A DNA stretch of 64,000 bases from Trifolium pratense (taxonomy: Eukaryota > Streptophyta > Magnoliopsida > Fabales > Fabaceae). Positions 11,997-22,256 of the stretch are shown piece by piece. Numbering within the stretch: the stretch's first letter is position 1; each line of letters opens with the position of its first letter. Below the pieces are notes generated by a model, which made no database searches, had not been told where the DNA came from, and saw only the letters and a program-made list of their open reading frames with translations. The stretch covers positions 4,278,001 to 4,342,000 of the forward strand of contig NC_060060.1 in the NCBI RefSeq assembly GCF_020283565.1, in the 5' to 3' direction. A program made the position numbers and the translations under genes.

Positions 11997-12675
11997 AGAA
12001 AAAACATGTCAAGGCCCAAATGGCCCAACTTTTTAGAATACAAAGCTTCCAAGATTGAGGAAATATCTTCTGTTCGAACCCCATTTAAATTTGACAAGAC
12101 ATAATTAGCAATGTAATCATTTTAAATGGGGTATAAACTCCTGTGATATAACGGTTGAATGACCCAAATAATTAGGCTTACACTTACACTGATGGGTATT
12201 TTTTTCAAAAAAAAAAATTCCCCCATCCCCAACATGAATTTTGAAGTGAATATCCCCAAAAAAAATTATATACTAAATTTTGTGCATTTAATAAGTACAG
12301 GTCAATTTCGTCAAAAAAAAAAGTACAGTTCAATGTACATTTTAATATACTAAATTTTTGTAAATATAAAAGTACACTTCTTAGTAATTTATCTCATTTT
12401 CAAAAAAACATATGAAATTTTAAATATGAAAGGGTGAATCGCATTTTTGTCGGATAATAAGTTCAATGGAAAGTTTTCTTATTTCTTCCTTTCTGCGATT
12501 TTTATTTTTTTTTATTTAACTAAAGTTTTGGATTTGAAAGATATTAATATGGTGTTATTTATCTTTAAAATTAAATTTATCTTTAAAATTAACTAAGTTT
12601 TTTAAATGAAAAAAAACCTTAAAAGGTGATATTTATTCATTTAAAATAATAGAGTATATAAAACGCAAACACAAA
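11997..12675. other. Intergenic, nothing identified
   Basis: AT-rich sequence with A- and T-runs between two transposons. No gene, repeat or RNA was supported. Confidence 0.5.
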
Positions 12676-12680
12676 TTAAC

Positions 12681-12948
12681 TGTTATGAATCATGGAATCG
12701 AATGGATAAAGATCATAGATGTCGGCAAGATAGAGTGCATAAGAGTATTCATGAGGAAGATACTCATAGAAATTCATATTGAATGAATATAGATTGATAA
12801 AAGAATGAATTAAAATGTACAATGGAGTAGCTTATTTATAGGACTATTTGGAGTAACTAACTCCCTAACTAACTTTCTAACCTCCTAACTAACTTGGTAA
12901 CCTATCAACTAACTCTAGTTGATTAACTAACTATCTATATTCTTAACA
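12681..12948 (-). repeat. 3' LTR of the 12681-19289 element
   Basis: 268-bp direct repeat, TG..CA bounded in both directions. It is downstream in the minus-strand reading and preceded by the polypurine tract at about 12949-12960. Confidence 0.92.
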
Positions 12949-14499
12949 GCCTCCCTCAAACTCAACATTGGAAAGTTTTCCAATTTGAGTTTGAATTACA
13001 TGTAGTTCTCCAATGAAAGTGCTTTGTTTGAATTTGCACCAATAGCCTCAAAAGTCAAACCTTCACAAATTCTGATGTGAGCAAATCAAACTTGCAGGAG
13101 GATAGTATCAGCAACCATTCCAAAACAGGGAATTATCAATGGTATGCAACTCCAATAAACCACTCATCATTCTAACTACACACATTGAACACAGCTATAA
13201 GGTAATTTTTGCCACGTGTCCTTCTCACAGAGCTGCAGAGCGAAATTGAGCTGGACAAACAGACAAAAAACATACTGCTTTTGGCCAAATTTTGAAATGT
13301 TATTCCCTCCTTCAGTTTCTTTACGAAATGGGCCAACAAATGACAGTCCAATGCTATCCGGCCCAGCAAAGCCCAGTCCGTCTAGAGGAAAAGCTTTGAG
13401 GCCAAACAAAAAACAGCTGTCTTGGAGACAATATGTTGACCCGTCCTTTTCTTTAATCAGGTTGGTTTACTTCTTTTGACTAAGACATTATTTTCTTTTC
13501 TTTTACACCTTCCCAAAAACACCATTTTGGTGAAAAACTCTACATCAGACACAGTTTTTTTGTGGAATCAATTTCAAATTTCAAATTCATGGGTTTCATT
13601 TCAGTTATTCCCTCTTCAGATCTCTCGCTCTCTCTTCTTTCAGTTTTCTTGAAACCCCTCTCGCCTCCTTCTCAGCTTCACATAAAAGGAAAAGAGCATG
13701 ATAGATCGAATAACAAATTAGAGTGTGACTTCTTCAACTTTGTAAAGTAGAAAGGTTTTAACTTGCTTCTCAATCCTTCCTTATTTCATGATTTCATTCA
13801 TATTCTGATTTTATGTTTTTGTAATGTTATTGTTTGTTCAGATTCACAAAAGCAGCAATGACAAAGATCGATGAAGCACAACACACATGTATTGTTTTTC
13901 TTGGCTTTGGATTTCATGGGTTTCACCATTGTTCTGTTTAATGTTTTCTGTGTTTTCACCATTGCTCTTTACTTAATTTGATTTCACACTATTTTATTAT
14001 TTACTTAATTTGTTTTTCGATTTCAATTTTTATTTCTGATTTTTGCATTTATCTCTCATTTTTTCTTACTTTCAGGTTCTCCTCTAGGTTTCATTGCTGC
14101 TTTGAAGAGAAATGGGGTTTAAAGGTATATTTTCACAGCTATAGCTATTTACTATATTTCTACAATTTCTTCAATGTGATGCCTCCGTCACAGTATAACT
14201 TCATCAATTATATTGTGATACTTTTAATGACTTTTATTTTGATTAGATAGAAAGATTTATCGTCATTCTTTGAATTCCTTACTTTAGTGAGAGTTGGTTA
14301 GATACATAGCTTTATTGTATTTGAAAACTACTGATTAGATAGATTTAATTTTTTATTGTGAAAGTGAGCACTCAAAATGTTTGATGAAATGTCTCAATAT
14401 GAAAAATGGATGACTTTGTGGTCTTTTTTTTGTGCTTTTATATGAAATCATATCTGTAAATTTCATGATATGTATTAATCTGTGTGATATTCTTTTTTG

Positions 14500-14714
14500 G
14501 CACGCCATAAAAGAGGGTGCAACCGCAAGAAATCAAGCTGCCTAAAGAAATATTGTGAATGCTATCAGGTACTGATTCTTATTATATGATGTACACCTCC
14601 ACTTTCAGTTATAATATGAATTACTTATGGTAGTTTTCTTTTAAAGGGGGGGTGTTGTTTGCTCCATTAGCTGCAAATGTGAAGGGTGCAAGAATGCATT
14701 CGGCAGAAAGGATG
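14500..14714 (+). pseudogene. Captured TSO1/CPP (CXC-domain) exon remnants
   Basis: Two exon pieces, 14500-14568 and about 14647-14714, translate to [20 protein letters not shown] and [18 protein letters not shown]. This is the first cysteine-rich CXC repeat of tesmin/TSO1-like CPP transcription factors, which bind CHR-type DNA elements in cell-cycle and reproductive control. The introns keep GT donors (14569 and 14715). Lesions: the second cysteine of the CNCKK motif is arginine; the acceptor before the first piece reads TTTTGG instead of AG; and the G-run at 14646-14652 makes the second piece one base out of frame after the only AG. The second CXC repeat and the rest of the protein were not found. 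A dead, captured fragment. Confidence 0.85.
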
Positions 14715-15517
14715 GTAAGCTTTCCTCTGTTTTCATTACTTCCTGATTCACTGTTCACGGTGGATAACTTATGCTCATAGTGGCTGTGATTGTAGGCATT
14801 CTATCTATTTTTTGTTGAATTTGCAATTTGTTAGGTTAGTGCTGTTAAAAAAAATTGTTAGGTTAGGCTTTTTTGTCGAATGAGATGTTGTGATTATTAG
14901 CTTCTACTGTATTTCATGTACTATTTTTTTGAAAGATCATGATCATGTTATAATAGTTGTTTTGATTATTGATGGATAAGCCAAGGGACAAAAAATTTAC
15001 ACAAAGCTCTTTAGGATCACCAACATTCAATTGAATACATTACAATGGTCACTCATCTAACTACTTACCATATGTCAGAACTTCAAAAGTTTGTGTTAGT
15101 AACACTACCATAATGCTTTGGATTCCACTAGCAAGTAACCATAACTGATATTTATAGAATGCCTTAAGACTCATTTTTATTGCTCATTGTGATTTTCTGT
15201 TCAGAACTGATATTTATTTTATCACTTAACCTACATCGTGGATTAACCTTTAGAGGGACACCTAATCATCCTAACATGTAGTTGTCTACTGTTGTTGTTT
15301 GTATGCACAAAGCTAATGACACAAGTAAGGAGTTCAAGAGGAAAGTCTAGAGAGACAATATGACAATATAGTTTTACCTGTTTTATGCTTCTTAGGTTTC
15401 GGTAAAGAATAAACGGACTCTTCTCTTTAATGGCAAAAAGGGATTTGCTTTACTACTCTATGATAGTTAGATGGTTTCTTCCGATCATCTTAGTTTCTTA
15501 ATTGTTTCTATTTTCAG

Positions 15518-15616
15518 GTTTTATCAAGTAATTTACAAAAGATAACACTGGTCTCTTTCCTAATTGGCACAAGTTTATTTGGATGGGCAACCAAGCAAAT
15601 TATAAATGTTATTCAG
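15518..15616 (+). pseudogene. Exon-like captured fragment, unknown gene
   Basis: A 33-codon open stretch with a good acceptor (TTTTCAG|G) and donor (CAG|GTCTGT). It reads SSNLQKITLVSFLIGTSLFG and includes a hydrophobic, possibly membrane-spanning run. I do not recognise the family. It lies in the same strand and element as the TSO1-like exons but need not come from the same gene. Confidence 0.35.
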
Positions 15617-15957
15617 GTCTGTACAGTGTACATGATTTATTTATGCCTGCATATTTTAGATGATGAGAGGCTCTATATATTTAGTTTTTTATTATCACCA
15701 TCCTATAATGGGAAGAAAAAGAAAATCTGAACTCCGAGAAAACAGGGTAGTGCTAAATTGTTCATATATTTTAATATTGAATATGTTCTTTGGTGTTGGG
15801 TCTAATATGACATTGTGTGACAGGCTTGAGTTGCAATGAGACTTTGCTATTTATATGATTGAATAGTATAATTATGAAGTGGATGAAGAATTGTCATTTT
15901 TTCTGTGATTATTATATGGGGTGTTTCAATTTTTTGAATGAACTAAAAAAGATGCAG

Positions 15958-16163
15958 GCACATCTTATCATTGTTTGGTTGTTTGTTTTATACTTCATAC
16001 TATATATTATGCACACATAAAAGAACGGATAGTACGAGATGTAGAGTTTTGTCTTGGATTCAAAGAAGAAGGCATTTTAAGAAGACACCATGTTTATGTA
16101 GGATTAGTGAAAGAATTAGTGAAAATAGATAATTTGTTAGCTTTTACATCACCAACTTTCAGG
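15958..16163 (+). pseudogene. Second exon-like captured fragment, unknown gene
   Basis: Open from an acceptor (GATGCAG|GCAC) to a donor (TTTCAG|GTATTT). It includes KERIVRDVEFCLGFKEEG and HHVYVGLVKELVKIDNLLAF. A following acceptor at 16270 (TTTGCAG|GCC) would add a few residues before a stop. The regular exon borders suggest a captured C-terminal gene part. Family not recognised. Confidence 0.35.
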
Positions 16164-18206
16164 TATTTATAAAAATGGTGTCTTCTTCTTCATATTTTTT
16201 TTAATGATTTATTTATATTTTTGCATAACCTGTATGAAATCAACTGTAATAATCTATTTGCACTTTGCAGGCCAAAAGATTTGTAGACTATTGGCTACTT
16301 TGGTCCTCTAAATGAAGTTTTCATGCCTCATGATTATTATATTAAGTAAGCTTATTTACTATGTCTTAAACACAACTTATATATAGCTTCTATGTGTTTT
16401 AATTTAAAGTTTTAATTTTCCAGTTCAATGTGTTACATGTGAAGTTGTATAGTGTTATATAGAAATTGATTGATATTTCTAATTTCAAACATGCGTTTGA
16501 ATCTGCTTGAATAATAATTTATAATATTTGAATGGTTTGTCTACTTTAACTCCATGCTCCGGGTTAGATTAGATGCGTTGAAGCCATAGTCTCATTTTGA
16601 ATCAGCTCCTTAAGTTTACAATGACTACCATATTCATTTTATCTTTTTCCCAAGATACCATTCTTTTAATTATTTTAGTCACGATCATGTTTATGTATTT
16701 TGAAATTTGGATTCAATCGTATAAGCATTGATCTGAAACTTGCAAAATTTCAGACTCATTGTGCCTAATTTAATGTTTCCTTTTACTTTGTAAATTTGTC
16801 AATCTGATTTTGTTTCTAAAACTTTTGCGAGGTTCAACAGTTGTTGATGTCTTTCAGGATCTATTGGTTAAAGTGGATACAAGCTAAAGGGAAATATGGG
16901 AATAACTTTCAATATCAAGCTTTCAATATTTCTCACTTAATTAGACTAACTACAATTTATTAATTCTAACTTCTATGTATTATGGATTCAATCTTACCAA
17001 GTTAGATTGATTGCAACTTAAGAATTCCAATTTTAATGATAAAATGGTTCAATCTCATCTAATTACATTAATTTTCACTTACAAATTCGATCTTTATAAT
17101 ACAACAGAGTAATATAATCAAAGTTTTAGCATAAATAATGACATAAGATTATATCTCTAAAAAACGCACGGGAGCTATATGATTTTATGTAACCTTTATT
17201 ACATTTTTCTTATTATATGGTTGTATTGTGTTAATTAACATTTGTCTAATTGTTATATTTAAAAAATCTTATGTCATTATTTAATCATATAAGGTATTTG
17301 TGTCCCCGTGCGTTGCACGGGTGCCCTAACTAGTAAACTACAAAGGCCAACAACACTGACAGTGCCTTGTGCTACTAAAATCCAAGTAATTCCTCCATAT
17401 AGTATAGGTTTAAGCAATGCTCCACCAAACCAAATCCAAACAATTTCAAACTGTAGCAGTAAACTAATCATGATGATAGATTACCAACTCCAAAACAGCA
17501 AAAGGAACTCCCACATATGAACATCCAGAGAACCGATTACTACATCCAAAGCTTTCATAGATGACATTCCACTTTAAGCAACAATCCACTTTAACCATCT
17601 CCACATTTACTTTGAGCAAGCAAGAATCATAAAATTGCATAGATGACATTCCAATCTCAGACTCAATCCATAGCTTGATTCAAATAACCCAATTATAGAC
17701 ATTTAACACTGTGAAACCAAACCAGGATATCAACACAGGCAAATCAGGAGAAGGTAACATGTTGACTTCCAAAAAGTCTTTACCAAATTGAGCAGCCAAA
17801 ATTATAGTAGCAGTGACACAAACAAATTACTAGTAAGCAACAAAAACCATGAGCATTATAACCAATCTGCTACTCAAGAGGTTATATCCATACTCACAAC
17901 ATTCTAATCGAACTGAGAGAACAAATCACATAAGACTTGGACCCATAAACCAGTCTTGCACAGAACAAAACCAGGTAAAAGAAATCCACAAGAAATTGTG
18001 ACTTTACTTCATTTACAACAAAGTCTACACTTATTCATTGATTCTAAGAATTCATTCAATTTCACAATTGAGGCAAATAACAACTAATCATCACAAACAC
18101 ACAAGTATGCTTCCAAAGGTATTGAAGTCATAACTACCATCAATCAATCTTGAACAATGTTGCATAACCAAAACTTGAACCATCTTACAGAGCTGACCCC
18201 TATATT

Positions 18207-18290
18207 GTGATAGCCTCCCTCAAACTCATAGTAAGAGAATACTTAGTATGAGTTTGGAAAACAGAAACCAAACAGAAAACAAAGACCAAT
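18207..18290 (-). repeat. Internal second polypurine-tract/hairpin copy
   Basis: The minus strand carries TGAGTTTGAGGGAGGCTATC, matching the polypurine tract beside the 3' LTR (TGAGTTTGAGGGAGGCTGTT). Next to it is a hairpin with arms CAAACTCATA and TATGAGTTTG. The true PPT at 12950 also has a neighbouring hairpin of CAAACTCA..TGAGTTTG type. This looks like an internal duplicate of the element's 3' junction. Confidence 0.6.
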
Positions 18291-19022
18291 TTGACATAGG
18301 AAAGTTCCACTGGGATCGAAGGGAAAGAGCGAAATTGAATCGAAAATTGACATAATAGAGAGCATAGTAGCAGAACTGGAAATCACTGACATAATTCCAC
18401 CGGGATCAAAATCGACGATGCACTCATCATGTAGTTCGAAAAGCCAAACCTGGTTGTTGATTGCGGTGCTACTGATTTGTTGTTTCTGTTTTCCGACATA
18501 GAACCAAGAAGCGAAAAGCCTTATGGCGGCAACGCCGTAAACAGATCGTAACGGAACTCTACCTTTGACCTGATTCTCTGATTGCTTGATTTCTGCAGAA
18601 ACGCGAAATTCAGATTCGTTGTGGTTCAATCCCTTGATTGCTTCAGAAGCCACAACTTCAGAATCAAGATTCTTCGATTTCTCGTCGTCTTCCGAAGCGG
18701 CAAACTCAGATTCTTGGAACGCAGATTCCTCGACAATGCTGCAACATGAATCCGCAAGAATACATGTTATCTTGCCAATCTTGATGGAAAATCCATCAAT
18801 TGTTGGCTTGATTGGAGTGATCAAAGGTGATTGAATGGTAGTAAAATCTGAATTCCCGAAATTGCCGAAAATGATGTGATTGCAGAGGGTTGAAGGTTGA
18901 ATTTCTGATGCAGAAACCTCCATAGCTGCATCACGAGAAAGATCTTCGTCTTTCTCAATGGCTGAATCGAAATCGGCAGCGGAATCTTCGTCTTCATCCC
19001 TTGGGTATCGCTCTGATACCAT
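18243..19022 (-). CDS. Uncharacterised open frame of the LTR element
   Basis: An open frame of 259 codons on the element's coding strand. Its first ATG straddles the LTR/PBS junction, so the opening residues MVSERYP are simply the translated primer-binding site; reading further upstream enters the LTR. The middle is acidic and serine-rich (RDEDEDSAADFDSAIEKDED, FQESEFAASEDDEKSKNLDS). The C-terminus is hydrophobic. I see no CCHC zinc knuckle, protease or RT motif, so it is not a recognisable Gag or Pol. It could be a leftover gag-leader region or a captured sequence. Function unknown; translation is doubtful. Confidence 0.35.
   Translation of the reverse strand: MVSERYPRDEDEDSAADFDSAIEKDEDLSRDAAMEVSASEIQPSTLCNHIIFGNFGNSDFTTIQSPLITPIKPTIDGFSIKIGKITCILADSCCSIVEESAFQESEFAASEDDEKSKNLDSEVVASEAIKGLNHNESEFRVSAEIKQSENQVKGRVPLRSVYGVAAIRLFASWFYVGKQKQQISSTAINNQVWLFELHDECIVDFDPGGIMSVISSSATMLSIMSIFDSISLFPFDPSGTFLCQIGLCFLFGFCFPNSY
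19010..19021 (-). promoter_or_regulatory. Primer-binding site for initiator tRNA-Met
   Basis: Minus-strand TGGTATCAGAGC directly inside the LTR, the standard PBS of many plant LTR retrotransposons. It fixes the element's orientation. Confidence 0.9.
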
Positions 19023-19289
19023 GTTATGAATCATGGAATCGAAGGGATAAAGATCATAGATGTCGGCAAGATAGAGTGCATAAGAGTATTCATGAGGAAG
19101 ATACTCATAGAAATTCATATTGAATGAATATAGATTGATAAAAGAATGAATCAAAATGTACAATGGAGTAGCTTATTTATAGGACTATTTGGAGTAACTA
19201 ACTCCCTAACTAACTTTCTAACCTCCTAACTAACTTGGTAACCTATCAACTAACTCTAGTTGATTAACTAACTATCTATATTCTTAACA
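19022..19289 (-). repeat. 5' LTR of the 12681-19289 element
   Basis: 268 bp, two visible substitutions relative to the copy at 12681-12948. The PBS follows on the minus strand. Confidence 0.92.
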
Positions 19290-19294
19290 TTAAC

Positions 19295-20509
19295 ATCGTT
19301 AAAATTAAAATCGATAAATTTGAGAGCAAACTTGCAACATCCAAGTTAATAAACAGTAAATTGCCTAGAAATAATATGAGAAAATCAAAGTGACAAGAAT
19401 ATTTATCTCTCAATCTACAATATTGATGTTTCACGCCATATGTAAGCTGAATTGTCAATCTGAATGAAACGAATACCGTAACAAAATGAAAAATAAAAAA
19501 CGCTGCAGTTACATTACAAGAAAACAAAAACTTATTGGCTGTCAAAAGCCATCATAGCAACAACTTTTTGGCGGCTAACTGGTGACCAAAATCCGTCAAC
19601 AAAACAATCGTCGGTAAACATATTGGCTGCTAAACCATCAAAAAGTGAAGGACAAATTTCGGGACAACATGTTGACAATGTCACATTGATATAACAAAAT
19701 TATGAAAAAACACCAGAAAAATTTGATGTGTGTAAAAACCACTTGTTTATATTAAAAGCGAGAACCAAAGGATGCAAAGGATGAATTTGGACAAAAATTG
19801 TAAGTCAACCAACACTCTTATATGAAAGACGGAAGTGGAAACTTAGAGAGAAATTAGAGTTTAGGGAGAAAATAATAGAACTTAGAGTTAAATATGATTT
19901 TTGTTTTATTTAAAAACAACTTAAATATATTTTTATTCTCTATAAAATTGTGTAAAACTTTTGGTCCCTAAACACTATTTATTGACTTTCAGTCTTTAAA
20001 ACAAAATATAGTAAAACGTTTTGTTCTCCAAATTCTACGGTAGACTAGTTGCGTCGCTCCCAGAACCATCAAGTAAATTAAGCGATCTGGTGGACCGAAT
20101 ACTGATAATAAAAAAAATCTTCATTTTTTTTTGTTACAAAAGGGGCCGAATAAAACTTCAATTTTTTTGGGTACATAATAAAACTTCAATTTAGTTATTA
20201 AACTACATAAAAATAACAAGTACTCTTTCATGTATTTTCAAACCCGACCTTATTGCTTGTGCCACATAGGATATTATACATAAATTGAGTCGAGTCATTA
20301 ACTAATTTTTACTACTTCATTAATCATAATAGTGTATATTGTTAACCACTTTTTTGACATATATATCTCATCAATCACTTTGACTACTTCATTAACAAAA
20401 AAAACAAAGTCATTAATCAATTATTTTACATTATATAGTGTCATTTTTTAAAAACTATTTGACGGTACATAATGTAAAATAAGTGCTTAAATAACTGACA
20501 TTTTTGTTA
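19295..20509. other. Intergenic, no gene seen
   Basis: Mostly AT-rich. Around 19550-19640 are GGCGGC/GGCTGC-type motifs resembling CACTA subterminal repeats, and 19890-20060 has TTTGGTCCCT-type sequence common in degenerate Mutator-like foldbacks. Neither has definable ends. Confidence 0.4.
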
Positions 20510-20518
20510 TTAAATTTA

Positions 20519-21507
20519 GGGTAAATAGTGTTATACCCCCTGCAAAATAGGCGAGTTTTGTGTTACCCCCTGCAAAATATTTTTTTGAGATTACCCCCCT
20601 GCAATGTCAAGATTCTTTGCGTTACCCCCCCCCTGGCTCAACAAGTGGGCATATGACATGGAAGAATCTTGACGTGGCATGACACATGGAAATTAATTTA
20701 TTTTTTATTTATTTTTAATTGCCAACTCATTAATTAATGTGGGTTTTTAATTAAAAAAATGAAAAAAAAACTTAAAAGTTGTTATATTTTTATGAACTTA
20801 CTTAAAAGAAAGTTTTTTTTTTTTTTTTTACTAAAAGTTGTTATTATATATATATATATATAAAAAAATTCTTATATATATATATAATAACTAATAATAG
20901 AGTAACCAAAAAAAAAATGAAGATGAAAAAAAAACTAATAATAATAATAGTAACCAAAAAACTAATAATAATAATAATAATAACTAATAATAATAGAGTA
21001 ACCCAAAAAAAAAACTGCAATCACTTAGTAACGCAAGAACAATCGCTTTGCCCTAACCCCCAAATTGAAATTGAAAACGAAGAACAATCGCTGCATATGA
21101 ACGGAACGAAAAAAAAAGTTTCTTTAAATAAAAAAATTTCTTTAAAAAAAAAAGTTTCTTTAAAAAAAACTTTTTTTTTTAAAAAAAAGTTTCTTTAAAA
21201 AAAAAAAATTTCTTTAAAAAAAAAGTTACCGTAAAAAAAAAAGTTTCTTTACAAAAAAAAGTTTTTTTCATTTTTTTTAATTAAAAAATAAATAATTACT
21301 GAGTTGGCAATTAAAAATAAATAAAAAATAAATTAATTTCCACGTGTCATGCCACGTCAAGATTCGTCCATGTCATATGCCCACTTGTTGAGCCAGGGGG
21401 GTAACACAAGGAATCTTGACATTGCAGGGGGTAATCTCAAAAAAATATTTTGCAGGGGGGTAACGCAAAACTCGCCTATTTTGCAGGGGGTATGACACTA
21501 TTTACCC
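20519..21507. mobile_element. Long-TIR Mutator-like element
   Basis: Perfect 9-bp TSD TTAAATTTA at 20510-20518 and 21508-21516. Long (~200 bp) inverted arms start GGGTAAATAGTGT and contain CCCCCTGCAAAATA repeats, CTGGCTCAACAAGTGGGCAT and GACGTGGCATGACAC. The centre is low-complexity (A-runs, AAAGTTTCTTT repeats, TA repeats). The 93-codon open frame there is a by-product of this simple sequence. Non-autonomous. Confidence 0.9.
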
Positions 21508-21911
21508 TTAAATTTATGACTTTCTTCTGGTTTGATTAAAAAAACTGAGCATTTCTTTTTCCACCCATGATATGTATATATCTTGAATAAGTAAATCCGA
21601 AAAAGTAAAACACAATTTTTCTCTCCAAATAAGTTTGGAAGAAGAGGAAAATAGTGACATACAATTTTCACACAAAATTAAATTATTCAGAATAATCTAA
21701 GTTTGAATTTCGAGTACAATAATATTTAACTAAACTTTACTTATATTCATATCAAACTCTAAATTACTAAAATTTCTTATTTAGGAATTTGAAGATTAAC
21801 ATTAAAAAGGAAAAAAAAAAAGAAAAATCAGTATTTTTATTTCGTTTAAAATTAAAATTCCAGTAGTGTGTGATTTTCTAGAAATTATGAAAATGAAAGT
21901 AGCTCAATATA

Positions 21912-22247
21912 GGCAAAATTACACTACAGGTCCTTTATCTTATTTTTTTATAACACTTTAGTCCTTTATCTTTTTTTTTGTAACACTTTAGTCCTTTATT
22001 TTTTATTTATAACACTTTAGTCCTTTACTTTTTTTATTTGTAACATTTTAGTCCTTTTTTTTTAACAGTTTGATCCCTTATCTTTTTTTATTTGTAACAC
22101 TTTGGTCCTTTATTTTTTATAAATAAATAAGATAAGGACCAAAATGTTACAAAAAAAAAGATAAAGGACCAAATTGTTACAAAAAAAAGATAAAGGACTA
22201 AAGTGTTACAAAAAACTAAAATAAAGGACCTGTAGTGTAATTTTGCC
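21912..22247. mobile_element. Foldback Mutator-like element
   Basis: Perfect 9-bp TSD CTCAATATA at 21903-21911 and 22248-22256. Arms start GGCAAAATTACACTACAGGT on both ends. Almost the whole element is an inverted repeat built from the unit AACACTTTAGTCCTTTATCT, repeated four to five times per arm. No coding capacity. Confidence 0.9.
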
Positions 22248-22256
22248 CTCAATATA

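Larger units (their letters stand above)
13167..17333 (+). mobile_element. Helitron (3' end certain, 5' end provisional)
   Basis: The 3' terminus is classic: a perfect 7-bp hairpin CCCGTGC-GTT-GCACGGG at 17305-17321, then TGCCCTAA and CTAG at 17330-17333, followed by a host T. The 5' end is not resolved. A TC after an A at 13167 (TCATTCTAACTACAC) is a candidate because sequence before it resembles the LTR-element interior and sequence after it does not, but it lacks the usual TCTMTACTA start. The body holds exon-like pieces typical of Helitron gene capture. No Rep/helicase was seen, so it is non-autonomous. Confidence 0.6.
12681..19289 (-). mobile_element. Non-autonomous LTR retrotransposon with a nested Helitron
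   Basis: Two 268-bp LTRs (12681-12948 and 19022-19289) start TGTTATGAATC and end TTCTTAACA, and differ at only two positions by eye. The 5-bp TSD TTAAC occurs at 12676-12680 and 19290-19294. A primer-binding site complementary to initiator tRNA-Met (TGGTATCAGAGC, minus strand, 19021-19010) abuts the right LTR. A polypurine tract (TTTGAGGGAGGC, minus strand) abuts the left LTR, so the element runs on the minus strand. No gag, protease, integrase or reverse transcriptase is recognisable, so it must be mobilised by a related element. The internal region (12949-19021) contains one Helitron end, TSO1-like exon remnants and a 259-codon open frame. LTR similarity implies recent insertion. Confidence 0.92.

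Noticed and set aside
13150..13560. Canonical TCTMTACTA Helitron 5' end
   Set aside because: No such sequence was found; the candidate at 13167 has only TC after A, so the 5' boundary stays provisional.
12681..19289. The 268-bp direct repeats as a segmental duplication
   Set aside because: TG..CA borders, 5-bp TSD, PBS and PPT show they are LTRs.
20917..21198. 93-codon Lys-rich open frame
   Set aside because: Made by A-rich simple sequence in the centre of a Mutator-like element.
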